The notes under the pieces were generated by a model. That model did no database searches, was not told where the DNA came from, and was given only the letters and a program-made list of their open reading frames with translations. From Gammaproteobacteria bacterium (GTDB taxonomy: Bacteria; Pseudomonadota; Gammaproteobacteria; SZUA-229): a stretch of DNA of 10,147 nucleotides. The translations under genes and the position numbers were made by a program. The stretch covers positions 1 to 10,147 of the forward strand of contig WTCC01000086.1 in NCBI GenBank assembly GCA_013138755.1. Reading direction: 5' to 3'. This document shows, piece by piece, positions 1-5,866 of the stretch; the stretch's first letter is position 1; each line of letters begins with the position of its first letter.

Positions 1-621
1 GGCCCAAACGGCGCTGGTAAAACCACCAGTTTTTACATGGTAGTGGGTTTGATACAAGCCGACAAAGGAACGATTCATCTCGATGACCGCGACATCACTC
101 GTCTGCCAATGCATGCACGAGCCAAACAAGGTATTGGATACCTACCGCAAGAAGCATCGATATTCAGAAAATTAAGTGTCGAAGACAATATCATGGCCGT
201 TTTGGAAACAAAAAAAGGACTTAACTCCCAACAACGCCAGGAAAGCCTGGACGCATTAATCGATGATTTACAGATAGATCACATTCGTAAAAACATAGGC
301 TTAAGTCTATCTGGCGGTGAACGCAGGCGCGTTGAGATTGCTCGTGCACTCGCATCTCAACCGGCGTTTATACTGCTTGATGAACCTTTTGCCGGCGTTG
401 ACCCGATATCGGTCATCGAAATTCAAAAAATCGTCAAACACCTGATCGACAAAGATATCGGTGTCTTGATAACCGACCATAATGTTCGAGAGACTCTGGG
501 TATCTGTGATCGTGCATACATACTCAACAACGGTAAAATCATCGCACAGGGACAACCTGAAGAAATTCTTTCTAATGAAGAAGTGCGAGAAGTCTATCTT
601 GGTCGCGATTTTCGTCTATAA
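1..621 (+). CDS. lptB: LptB, ATPase of the LPS export ABC transporter (5' end missing)
   Basis: Cytoplasmic ATP-binding subunit that powers the LptB2FG complex, which extracts lipopolysaccharide from the inner membrane for transport to the outer membrane. The reading frame is open from base 1 and begins inside the Walker A motif (GPNGAGKTT, fragment residues 1-9), so about 36 N-terminal residues lie outside the window, judging by the 241-residue E. coli protein. Visible in order: Q-loop near residue 50 (LPQEA), ABC signature LSGGERRR at about 103-110, Walker B FILLDEP at about 123-129 and the switch histidine in ITDHNVRET at about 160. The [12 protein letters not shown] stretch and the C-terminal YLGRDFRL are characteristic of LptB rather than of branched amino acid transporters. 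It lies immediately upstream of rpoN, the usual proteobacterial order. The Met at position 37 is internal and not the real start. Confidence 0.95.
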   Translation, partial: GPNGAGKTTSFYMVVGLIQADKGTIHLDDRDITRLPMHARAKQGIGYLPQEASIFRKLSVEDNIMAVLETKKGLNSQQRQESLDALIDDLQIDHIRKNIGLSLSGGERRRVEIARALASQPAFILLDEPFAGVDPISVIEIQKIVKHLIDKDIGVLITDHNVRETLGICDRAYILNNGKIIAQGQPEEILSNEEVREVYLGRDFRL

Positions 622-755
622 ATAGAGTTAAGAATTACAATATTTGATGTAACGGAGATTTAAACGACACAATCAATTCATTTAGTGCGTGAAAAAGCTT
701 TGCCTTGACGAAAATCCATGGCGAAGGCTCAATGAATTTGTCTTAAAGAAACACC

Positions 756-2234
756 ATGAAGCCCACACTTCAGTTAAAACTTGGCCAACATCTTACGATG
801 ACCCCTCAACTGCAGCAGGCAATACGCCTGTTGCAGCTGTCGACGCTCGAATTACAGACAGAGATCCAGCAGGCATTAGAGGAAAACCCTATGTTGGAGC
901 AGGATGAGGATAGCGCCGATGCCGCGACAACACCAGAAACAGATCGTGACACTAATGAAACCAATGACAGCATCGATGTAAGCAGTGAAACCAGTCTTGA
1001 TATGGATAAAAATCAAGAAATGCCAGACGATCTCGCAGTCGATTCAAACTGGGAGGACACCTACGACATAACCACTGCAACAGCGCCTAGCAATCAACAG
1101 AGCAGTGATTCTGGCAACGATTACCTGGAGAATCAAAGCATCGAAGGTGACACGCTCAGTGAACACTTGATCTGGCAGTTACAAAATTCACAGTTTAGCG
1201 ATGTCGACACAATCATCGCGATAGCTATCATCGACGCAATCAATGATGACGGCTATCTCACTGAAAGTACTGAAGATATTTTCAATAGCCTGAAGACTGA
1301 GCTAGACATCGAGATGGACGAGGTCGAGGCCGTACTGCATCGTGTACAACGATTTGACCCGGTAGGTATCGCAGCACGCACCCTAAAAGAGTGCCTACTG
1401 CTACAGCTAGAGCCGTTTGACCCACAAACTCCCGGGCTCGCAGATGTCAAAAATATTATCGAGCACCATCTCGATCTCCTTGGTGCACATGATTATGCCC
1501 GCCTACAGAAGAAAATCCGACGCAATGAAGCACAATTGCATCAGCTCATCCTCTTCATACAGGCACTCAATCCGAAGCCAGGCGCCAGCATTTCGAAAAA
1601 TAATGCTCAGTACGTCATACCGGATATATTTGTCAGGAAAATCAATGGACAATGGCAAGTCAGCCTTAATCCAGAAGCTGCTCCCAAGCTAAAAATTAAC
1701 ACGATGTATGAAAGCCATCTGAAAAGCGCCGGTCGCGGAAAAAACACCAGCCACCTGCGCAATAGTCTACAAGAAGCCCGCTGGTTCTTAAAAAGCTTAC
1801 AGAGTCGCAGTGATACCTTACAGCGTGTCGGCAACGCTATCGTAAGACGTCAGCAGTTATTCCTCAATTACGGTGACGAGGGCATGAAACCGATGGTCTT
1901 GCGTGACATCGCAGAAGAATTAGAGATGCATGAATCAACCATATCTCGTGTAACGACCAATAAGTTCATGCACACACCGCGTGGTGTATACGAGTTTAAA
2001 TTTTTCTTTTCCAGCCATGTCAGCACTGCTGATGGCGGCGAATGCTCTGCAACCGCCATCCGATCTATGGTGAAAAAGCTAATTGAGAACGAAAACCCTA
2101 AAAAACCGATGAGCGACAATAAAATTTCTTCATTATTAGTGAAAGAAGGTATTAATATTGCACGTCGAACTGTGGCAAAATACAGGGAGTCTATGTTGAT
2201 ACCACCCTCAAACGAACGAAAACGTTTAGCTTAG
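756..2234 (+). CDS. rpoN: RNA polymerase sigma-54 factor RpoN
   Basis: Alternative sigma factor that directs RNA polymerase to -24/-12 promoters and needs AAA+ enhancer-binding activators to open DNA. The 492-residue length is normal for the family. Region I is the Gln/Leu-rich segment at residues 1-50 (MTPQLQQAIRLLQLS, then ENPMLEQ). Region II is the variable acidic linker, about residues 50-130, very rich in Asp, Glu, Ser and Thr. Region III carries the core-binding domain, a helix-turn-helix at about 382-402 (LRDIAEELEMHESTISRVTT), the following PRGVYEFKFFFSS stretch and the RpoN box ARRTVAKYRE at 469-478, which reads the -24 element. The ATG start fits the conserved N-terminus (MKPTLQLKLGQ), although its ribosome binding site is weak. 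It is 134 nt after lptB and may be co-transcribed with it. I found no sigma-54-type promoter nearby that would suggest autoregulation. Confidence 0.98.
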   Translation: MKPTLQLKLGQHLTMTPQLQQAIRLLQLSTLELQTEIQQALEENPMLEQDEDSADAATTPETDRDTNETNDSIDVSSETSLDMDKNQEMPDDLAVDSNWEDTYDITTATAPSNQQSSDSGNDYLENQSIEGDTLSEHLIWQLQNSQFSDVDTIIAIAIIDAINDDGYLTESTEDIFNSLKTELDIEMDEVEAVLHRVQRFDPVGIAARTLKECLLLQLEPFDPQTPGLADVKNIIEHHLDLLGAHDYARLQKKIRRNEAQLHQLILFIQALNPKPGASISKNNAQYVIPDIFVRKINGQWQVSLNPEAAPKLKINTMYESHLKSAGRGKNTSHLRNSLQEARWFLKSLQSRSDTLQRVGNAIVRRQQLFLNYGDEGMKPMVLRDIAEELEMHESTISRVTTNKFMHTPRGVYEFKFFFSSHVSTADGGECSATAIRSMVKKLIENENPKKPMSDNKISSLLVKEGINIARRTVAKYRESMLIPPSNERKRLA

Positions 2235-2248
2235 GAATTTCAACGACA

Positions 2249-2267
2249 CTTTCTAAATATTAGAAAG
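2249..2267 (+). repeat. Perfect 8-bp inverted repeat between rpoN and hpf
   Basis: Arms CTTTCTAA (2249-2256) and TTAGAAAG (2260-2267) are exact reverse complements around a 3-nt loop, ATA. It starts 14 nt after the rpoN stop and ends before the hpf ribosome binding site. The stem is AT-rich and no T-run follows, so it does not look like an intrinsic terminator. A transcript-processing hairpin or a protein-binding operator is possible; neither can be told from sequence alone. Confidence 0.5.
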
Positions 2268-2294
2268 GTAGCTAGACACGCCTCAAACAACAGT

Positions 2295-2299
2295 GGAGA
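2295..2299 (+). promoter_or_regulatory. Ribosome binding site that selects the hpf start
   Basis: GGAGA ends at 2299. That leaves 7 nt to the ATG at 2307 but only 1 nt to the ATG at 2301. The spacing therefore favours initiation at 2307, which also matches the family N-terminus. Confidence 0.7.
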
Positions 2300-2306
2300 A
2301 ATGCAC

Positions 2307-2642
2307 ATGCAAATAGAACTGACAGGTCATCACATCGAAGTAACCGATTCTTTAAAAGATTATGTACAGGAAAAAATGGCGCGACTAGAACGCCACTTCG
2401 ATAAAGTCAGCAATACCCACGTCATCCTCTCCGTAGAGAATGTTCGACACAAGGCAGAAGCCACAGTCCACATGAGCGGACACGACATCTTCGCTGACTC
2501 TACCGAAGGAGATATGTATGCAGCGATAGATAAACTGGTTGATAAACTTGACCGTCAGGTAAAAAAACACAAAGAAAAAATAACCAATCACTTGCACAAC
2601 AAACACAACAACGATTACAAGCTGGAAGAAGAATCAGAGTAA
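2307..2642 (+). CDS. hpf: Ribosome hibernation promoting factor HPF (short form)
   Basis: Small cytoplasmic protein that binds the 30S subunit in the tRNA/mRNA channel and promotes inactive 100S ribosome dimers in stationary phase. The 111-residue product begins MQIELTGHHIEVTDSLKDYV, aligning with E. coli HPF, and contains the family core FDKVSNTHVIL, then GDMYAAIDKLVDKLDRQVKKHKEK. It lacks the C-terminal dimerisation domain of long HPF, so it is the short gammaproteobacterial type. The tail after about residue 93 is His/Asn-rich and then acidic and looks disordered. An in-frame ATG at 2301 would add two residues (MH), but the Shine-Dalgarno spacing and the family N-terminus both favour 2307. 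It sits between rpoN and ptsN, its standard position. Confidence 0.95.
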   Translation: MQIELTGHHIEVTDSLKDYVQEKMARLERHFDKVSNTHVILSVENVRHKAEATVHMSGHDIFADSTEGDMYAAIDKLVDKLDRQVKKHKEKITNHLHNKHNNDYKLEEESE

Positions 2643-2655
2643 TCAAGTCGATCAG

Positions 2656-2751
2656 AACAGCATTCGAGATTGAATACACCACATCCAGCCCAGAGGCAAA
2701 GGCACAAGCAACACCATGAACCTTGATACACTGATCAGCTCGAATGCTGTT
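2656..2751 (+). repeat. 13-bp perfect inverted repeat enclosing the ptsN translation start
   Basis: The left arm AACAGCATTCGAG (2656-2668, just after the hpf stop) is the exact reverse complement of the right arm CTCGAATGCTGTT (2739-2751, codons 8-12 of ptsN). The 70 nt between them hold the ptsN leader, its weak ribosome binding region and the ATG at 2716. In mRNA the arms could form a 13-bp stem that puts the initiation region in a closed loop. The pairing is directly visible; any regulatory role is inference. Confidence 0.6.
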
Positions 2752-3219
2752 ATTAGCAACCCCGACATTAAAAGTAAAAAACGCGCATTAGAACTATTAG
2801 CAGAAATATTAGCAGAACAACTCTCGGCTTCAACATCTGGCGCCGATCAACCCTCTGATGAGGTCGATGCTCTGGATATCTTTCAACTGCTAACAGAACG
2901 TGAAAAACTGGGCTCGACCAGTATGGGGCACGGCGTTGCCCTGCCCCACGCTCGTACTGACCTAACAGATCACGCGATCGGCGCTTTTCTAAAGTTAGAT
3001 AACGGCATTGATTTTGATAGCCCTGACGATCAAAAAACAGATTTAATTTTCGCGTTGATGGTCCCCGAACATTACACCGACGAACACCTGAAGATACTTG
3101 CTTATCTAGCCACTCTATTCAGTGATGAATTTTTTTGCACTGCTATCCGCAGCACCACTGATCAAGCAAAAATCCATGACCACCTCATCAGCTGGCAGAT
3201 AACATCCCAGGCATCGTAA
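2716..3219 (+). CDS. ptsN: PTS EIIA-Ntr regulatory protein PtsN
   Basis: Cytoplasmic terminal phosphoacceptor of the nitrogen-related PTS. In studied proteobacteria it regulates potassium transport and sensing and other targets according to its phosphorylation state. The 167-residue protein has the PTS EIIA type-2 fold signatures: KSKKRALELLAEILAEQL near the N-terminus, REKLGSTSMGHGVALPHAR at about 62-80 with the predicted phospho-His at 78, and DLIFALMVPEHYTDEHLKIL further on. Compared with E. coli PtsN there are about 11 extra Ser/Asp-rich residues at roughly 39-53, between the first helix and the active-site region. An 11-bp direct repeat, TATTAGCAGAA at 2795-2805 and 2807-2817, encodes the tandem LLAEILAE stretch. 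The upstream ribosome binding site is poor, and the start region lies inside a long inverted repeat. It follows hpf by 73 nt. Confidence 0.95.
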   Translation: MNLDTLISSNAVISNPDIKSKKRALELLAEILAEQLSASTSGADQPSDEVDALDIFQLLTEREKLGSTSMGHGVALPHARTDLTDHAIGAFLKLDNGIDFDSPDDQKTDLIFALMVPEHYTDEHLKILAYLATLFSDEFFCTAIRSTTDQAKIHDHLISWQITSQAS

Positions 3220-3227
3220 TTGCTGAT

Positions 3228-3256
3228 TCCACAGTCGGTAGTAATTAGGGTATTAT
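3228..3256 (+). promoter_or_regulatory. Possible sigma-70 promoter for hprK
   Basis: TCCACA (3228-3233, four of six matches to the -35 consensus), a 17-nt spacer and TATTAT (3251-3256, five of six matches to the -10 consensus) lie in the 82-nt gap between ptsN and hprK. Transcription would begin near 3263, giving a leader of about 40 nt. This would let the hprK-to-ptsI group be expressed separately from rpoN-hpf-ptsN. It is a consensus match only. Confidence 0.35.
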
Positions 3257-3301
3257 GTTTATCACTCTAACCAATAGCTTGATCAACTGCAGACACTAAA
3301 G

Positions 3302-4240
3302 ATGAAAGAAATTCTTTCCGCTGAATCAATCATCGTCAATCTTGCCAGTAAGATTGAACTGAAGTGGGTTGCTGGATCCGAAGACCCGAAACGGCCACTG
3401 CACGAAATCGACGTTAACGATCACGCTACTCTGATCGGTCATCTCAACCTCATCCACAACAATGTCATTCAGGTCATCGGTAAAACGGAGTGTGACTATC
3501 TGAATGATCTAGATGAAAATTTTAGAAAAAGCACTTTGACCCAACTGTTCACGAATAACACGGTCGCCATCATCTTATCTGATGACCTGCCTGTTCCCGA
3601 GTTACTATGCGAATACGCGAATAAATACAAAGTTCCAGTATTAAGCTGCCAGGTAGAAAGTAATGATGTCGTTGATATAGCACGTTATTATCTGCACAAG
3701 TTATTTTCCAAAAAAGAGATCATTCACGGGGTCTTCATGGAAGTTCTCGGCACCGGCGTATTAATTACCGGCGAAAGCAGTGTAGGTAAAAGCGAGTTAG
3801 CACTAGAGCTTATTTCTCGCGGCCACCGTCTAGTGGCAGATGACGCACCAGAATTTACTCGTATAGGCCCAGATATTCTTGATGGTCGCAGCCCAAGCAT
3901 CTTACAAGGCTTTATGGAAGTTCGCGGTCTCGGGGTATTAAATATTCGTGAGATGTACGGCGACAACGCGATAAAGATTAATAAATACTTACGCCTGATC
4001 ATTCACATGGAAAAGATGAACGACGACAACCACAACCACTTTAATCGACTAAAAGGACACAACAAGATACAGGAAATTCTTGATGTTGAAATTCCCGTCA
4101 CCGTCATCCCCGTTGCACCCGGCCGCAACCTTGCTGTCATAGTCGAAGCCGCCGTACGTAACCACATATTGATGCATAATGGTTATGATGCCAGTCAGCA
4201 GCTGATCGACCTGCAACAACAAGCCATAGAAAACAGCTAA
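3302..4240 (+). CDS. hprK: HPr kinase/phosphorylase HprK
   Basis: Bifunctional enzyme that phosphorylates HPr on the Ser46-type residue using ATP or pyrophosphate, and removes that phosphate by phosphorolysis. The 312-residue length is typical. Residues 1-135 form the poorly conserved N-terminal domain. The catalytic domain shows the conserved His (IHGVF, His142), Walker A GESSVGKS at 157-164, the DD pair at 180-181 and the family signature MEVRGLGVLNIRE at 205-217. The C-terminal loop reads PVAPGRNLAV (270-279), where Gram-positive enzymes usually have PVRPGRN. The intended substrate is encoded 1.3 kb downstream and has a matching serine. It follows ptsN by 82 nt and is 19 nt ahead of rapZ. 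There is no strong Shine-Dalgarno sequence at its ATG. Confidence 0.95.
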   Translation: MKEILSAESIIVNLASKIELKWVAGSEDPKRPLHEIDVNDHATLIGHLNLIHNNVIQVIGKTECDYLNDLDENFRKSTLTQLFTNNTVAIILSDDLPVPELLCEYANKYKVPVLSCQVESNDVVDIARYYLHKLFSKKEIIHGVFMEVLGTGVLITGESSVGKSELALELISRGHRLVADDAPEFTRIGPDILDGRSPSILQGFMEVRGLGVLNIREMYGDNAIKINKYLRLIIHMEKMNDDNHNHFNRLKGHNKIQEILDVEIPVTVIPVAPGRNLAVIVEAAVRNHILMHNGYDASQQLIDLQQQAIENS

Positions 4241-4259
4241 TAAATATCGAACACCTGTC

Positions 4260-5141
4260 ATGAAATTAATCATAATCAGTGGCTTGTCAGGCTCAGGAAA
4301 AACAGTCGCACTGCATACGCTTGAAGACGAAGATTATTATTGCGTCGACAACTTGCCTATCGGCTTATTACCACAATTTGTCGATCGGATCTTAAGTCGC
4401 CGCGTCCAGCTATATGACAACATTGCTGTAGGCATAGATGCCCGAAGCGATTCAGAAGATCTCCGTGACTTCGGCACCATTATCGAATGGATACAACAGA
4501 GAGATACAGAAACAAAAATTGAAATAGAAATAATTTACATACAGGCCGAGCTCGACACTCTGATAAAGCGTTTCAGCGATACCAGACGCAAACATCCGCT
4601 AACTAAAAAAGGCTTACCGCTATCTGAAGCGATCGAAGTCGAACGCAGTTTATTAAAAGATGTCGCTACCGCGGCAGACCTATATATCGATACGACTTAC
4701 ACAAACATTCACGAACTGAGAAGTTACATAAAAGAGCGGGTAGTTAAAAGGTCAAAGACTAACCTTTCACTCCTATTCCATTCCTTTGGTTTCAAAAATG
4801 GCGCACCCGCCGACTCAGATTTTGTTTTCGATGTCCGCTGTTTACCCAATCCACACTGGGAACCTAACTTACGAGCACTGACAGGACAGGACCCTGAGGT
4901 TATTGCTTTTTTGCAGGGTCAGGATGATGTACAACAGATGCTGGAGCATATTAAAACTTATTTAAATTTCGCCATACCAAGATTCATAAAGCAAAACAGA
5001 TACTATCTAACCATTTCAATAGGCTGTACGGGTGGTCAACATCGTTCAGTTTTCATCGCAGAAACATTGCACGATGATTTTAGAGCGAATCATGACAATG
5101 TCTCAATTCATCATCGCGAACTAAACACATACCCAGATTAA
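4260..5141 (+). CDS. rapZ: RapZ (YvcJ/YhbJ family) nucleotide-binding protein
   Basis: In E. coli, RapZ is an adapter that binds the small RNA GlmZ and presents it to RNase E, tuning glucosamine-6-phosphate synthase; Gram-positive homologues bind nucleotides and have other roles. The 293-residue product starts MKLIIISGLSGSGKT (Walker A at 8-15) followed by the family stretch YYCVDNLPIGLLP. It continues with FSDTRRKHPL at about 105-114, SFGFKNG at 175-181, FDVRCLPNPHW at 190-200 and the C-terminal GCTGGQHRS at 255-263. The C-terminus ends HHRELNTYPD and lacks the Lys/Arg-rich tail that E. coli RapZ uses for RNA binding; the position corresponding to E. coli Lys270 is an Asp. It is 19 nt after hprK and 4 nt before the EIIA gene, so it is almost certainly co-transcribed and translationally coupled. 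Confidence 0.95.
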   Translation: MKLIIISGLSGSGKTVALHTLEDEDYYCVDNLPIGLLPQFVDRILSRRVQLYDNIAVGIDARSDSEDLRDFGTIIEWIQQRDTETKIEIEIIYIQAELDTLIKRFSDTRRKHPLTKKGLPLSEAIEVERSLLKDVATAADLYIDTTYTNIHELRSYIKERVVKRSKTNLSLLFHSFGFKNGAPADSDFVFDVRCLPNPHWEPNLRALTGQDPEVIAFLQGQDDVQQMLEHIKTYLNFAIPRFIKQNRYYLTISIGCTGGQHRSVFIAETLHDDFRANHDNVSIHHRELNTYPD

Positions 5142-5145
5142 AATT

Positions 5146-5547
5146 ATGAGTATTGCGTTATTTTTCGTCACCCATGAGGGTATCGCCAGTAATCTATTAA
5201 CTATCGGTGAAGCTATCGTACAAAAACCAAACAGTAATATATCTTACCTTGAGATACCCATGGGCGCATCACTAGATAACATAGTTAGTGATATAGAAAA
5301 TAATCTAACAACACTAAATACTGATGATGGCCTATTTTTTATTACTGATATCTACGGCAGCACACCGAGCAATGTCGCACAACAACTGGCCACCAAATAC
5401 CAGGGGCATCTGGTTAGCGGCGTAAACTTACCGATGGTCATACGATTACTTAATTATCGTGAAGAGCAGGAAGATGAGTTACTTCAAAGAGCACTAGAAG
5501 GAGCGCATCTTGGCATTCAAGACCACACCACAGAAACCAAAATTTAA
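5146..5547 (+). CDS. Mannose-family PTS EIIA protein (single domain)
   Basis: Cytoplasmic phosphoacceptor of the EIIA-Man fold. The 133-residue protein carries the phospho-His at position 10 in FVTHEGIAS, the conserved DIYGSTPSN motif at 68-76 (Asp68 matches the catalytic Asp of E. coli EIIA-Man) and SGVNLPMVIRLLNYRE at 91-106. It stands alone: no EIIB domain is fused and no EIIB, EIIC or EIID gene is nearby, so it is probably regulatory and not part of a sugar permease. Stand-alone EIIA-Man genes next to ptsH and ptsI are typical of beta- and gammaproteobacteria with an incomplete PTS. It begins 4 nt after the rapZ stop with no clear Shine-Dalgarno sequence, suggesting translational coupling, and ends 10 nt before the HPr gene. 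Confidence 0.92.
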   Translation: MSIALFFVTHEGIASNLLTIGEAIVQKPNSNISYLEIPMGASLDNIVSDIENNLTTLNTDDGLFFITDIYGSTPSNVAQQLATKYQGHLVSGVNLPMVIRLLNYREEQEDELLQRALEGAHLGIQDHTTETKI

Positions 5548-5557
5548 GTAGACTATT

Positions 5558-5830
5558 ATGAGCGTTAGCAAAGATCTGGAAATCATAAACAAATTAGGCA
5601 TGCATGCCAGAGCTGCCGCACAGTTCGTGCAACTTGCGTCGAACTTCTCGTCACATATCGAAATAGAAAAAGACAAACGACGAGTGAATGGTAAGAGCAT
5701 CATGGGTGTAATGATGCTTGCTGCAAGCAAGGGATCAACAGTAACGCTTTACGCAAATGGCGAAGATGAAGACGAGAGCATGAAAAAACTCGAAGAGTTG
5801 ATAAACAACCGCTTTAATGAAGATGAGTAA
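5558..5830 (+). CDS. ptsH: HPr-family phosphocarrier protein
   Basis: Small cytoplasmic phosphocarrier that accepts phosphate from enzyme I and donates it to EIIA proteins. The 90-residue protein has the active-site stretch NKLGMHARAA with phospho-His16, and the regulatory-site stretch VNGKSIMGVMML with Ser47, the equivalent of Ser46 in Gram-positive HPr. Both sites being intact, with hprK in the same cluster, supports dual phosphorylation control. The NKLGMHAR context and acidic C-terminus (NNRFNEDE) resemble E. coli NPr, the nitrogen-PTS HPr, so npr is an acceptable alternative name. It is 10 nt after the EIIA gene and 36 nt before ptsI. Confidence 0.95.
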   Translation: MSVSKDLEIINKLGMHARAAAQFVQLASNFSSHIEIEKDKRRVNGKSIMGVMMLAASKGSTVTLYANGEDEDESMKKLEELINNRFNEDE

Positions 5831-5852
5831 TAGAGCAATAACAGGCGCTATG

Positions 5853-5858
5853 AGGAGA
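5853..5858 (+). promoter_or_regulatory. Strong ribosome binding site that supports a TTG start for ptsI
   Basis: AGGAGA ends 8 nt before the TTG at 5867. The only in-frame codons back to the stop at 5831-5833 include no ATG or GTG. The nearby ATG at 5850 is in another frame. The site therefore points to TTG initiation. Confidence 0.75.
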
Positions 5859-5866
5859 ATATCGGC

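Noticed and set aside
705..734. TTGACG at 705-710 as the -35 box of an rpoN promoter
   Set aside because: At spacings of 16-18 nt the -10 candidates (CTCAAT, TCAATG) match the consensus poorly, so I do not call a promoter here.
689..907. Open frame of 72 codons starting GTG just before rpoN
   Set aside because: Most of it overlaps the well-supported rpoN N-terminus in another frame, it has no clear ribosome binding site, and its protein resembles nothing I recognise.
1170..1200. Sigma-54 promoter elements (TGGC...TTGC) in the window, for example near TGGCAG
   Set aside because: The TGGC matches I examined lack a TTGC-like -12 element at the required spacing.
2301..2306. ATG at 2301 as the hpf start
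   Set aside because: Only 1 nt separates it from the Shine-Dalgarno sequence, and the family N-terminus matches initiation at 2307.
3733..3940. Similar stretches ATGGAAGTTC(T/G)CGG near 3737 and 3914 in hprK as a recent internal duplication
   Set aside because: Both encode conserved family motifs (MEVLGTGVLI and MEVRGLGVLN) found throughout HprK, so the likeness is explained by the protein family.
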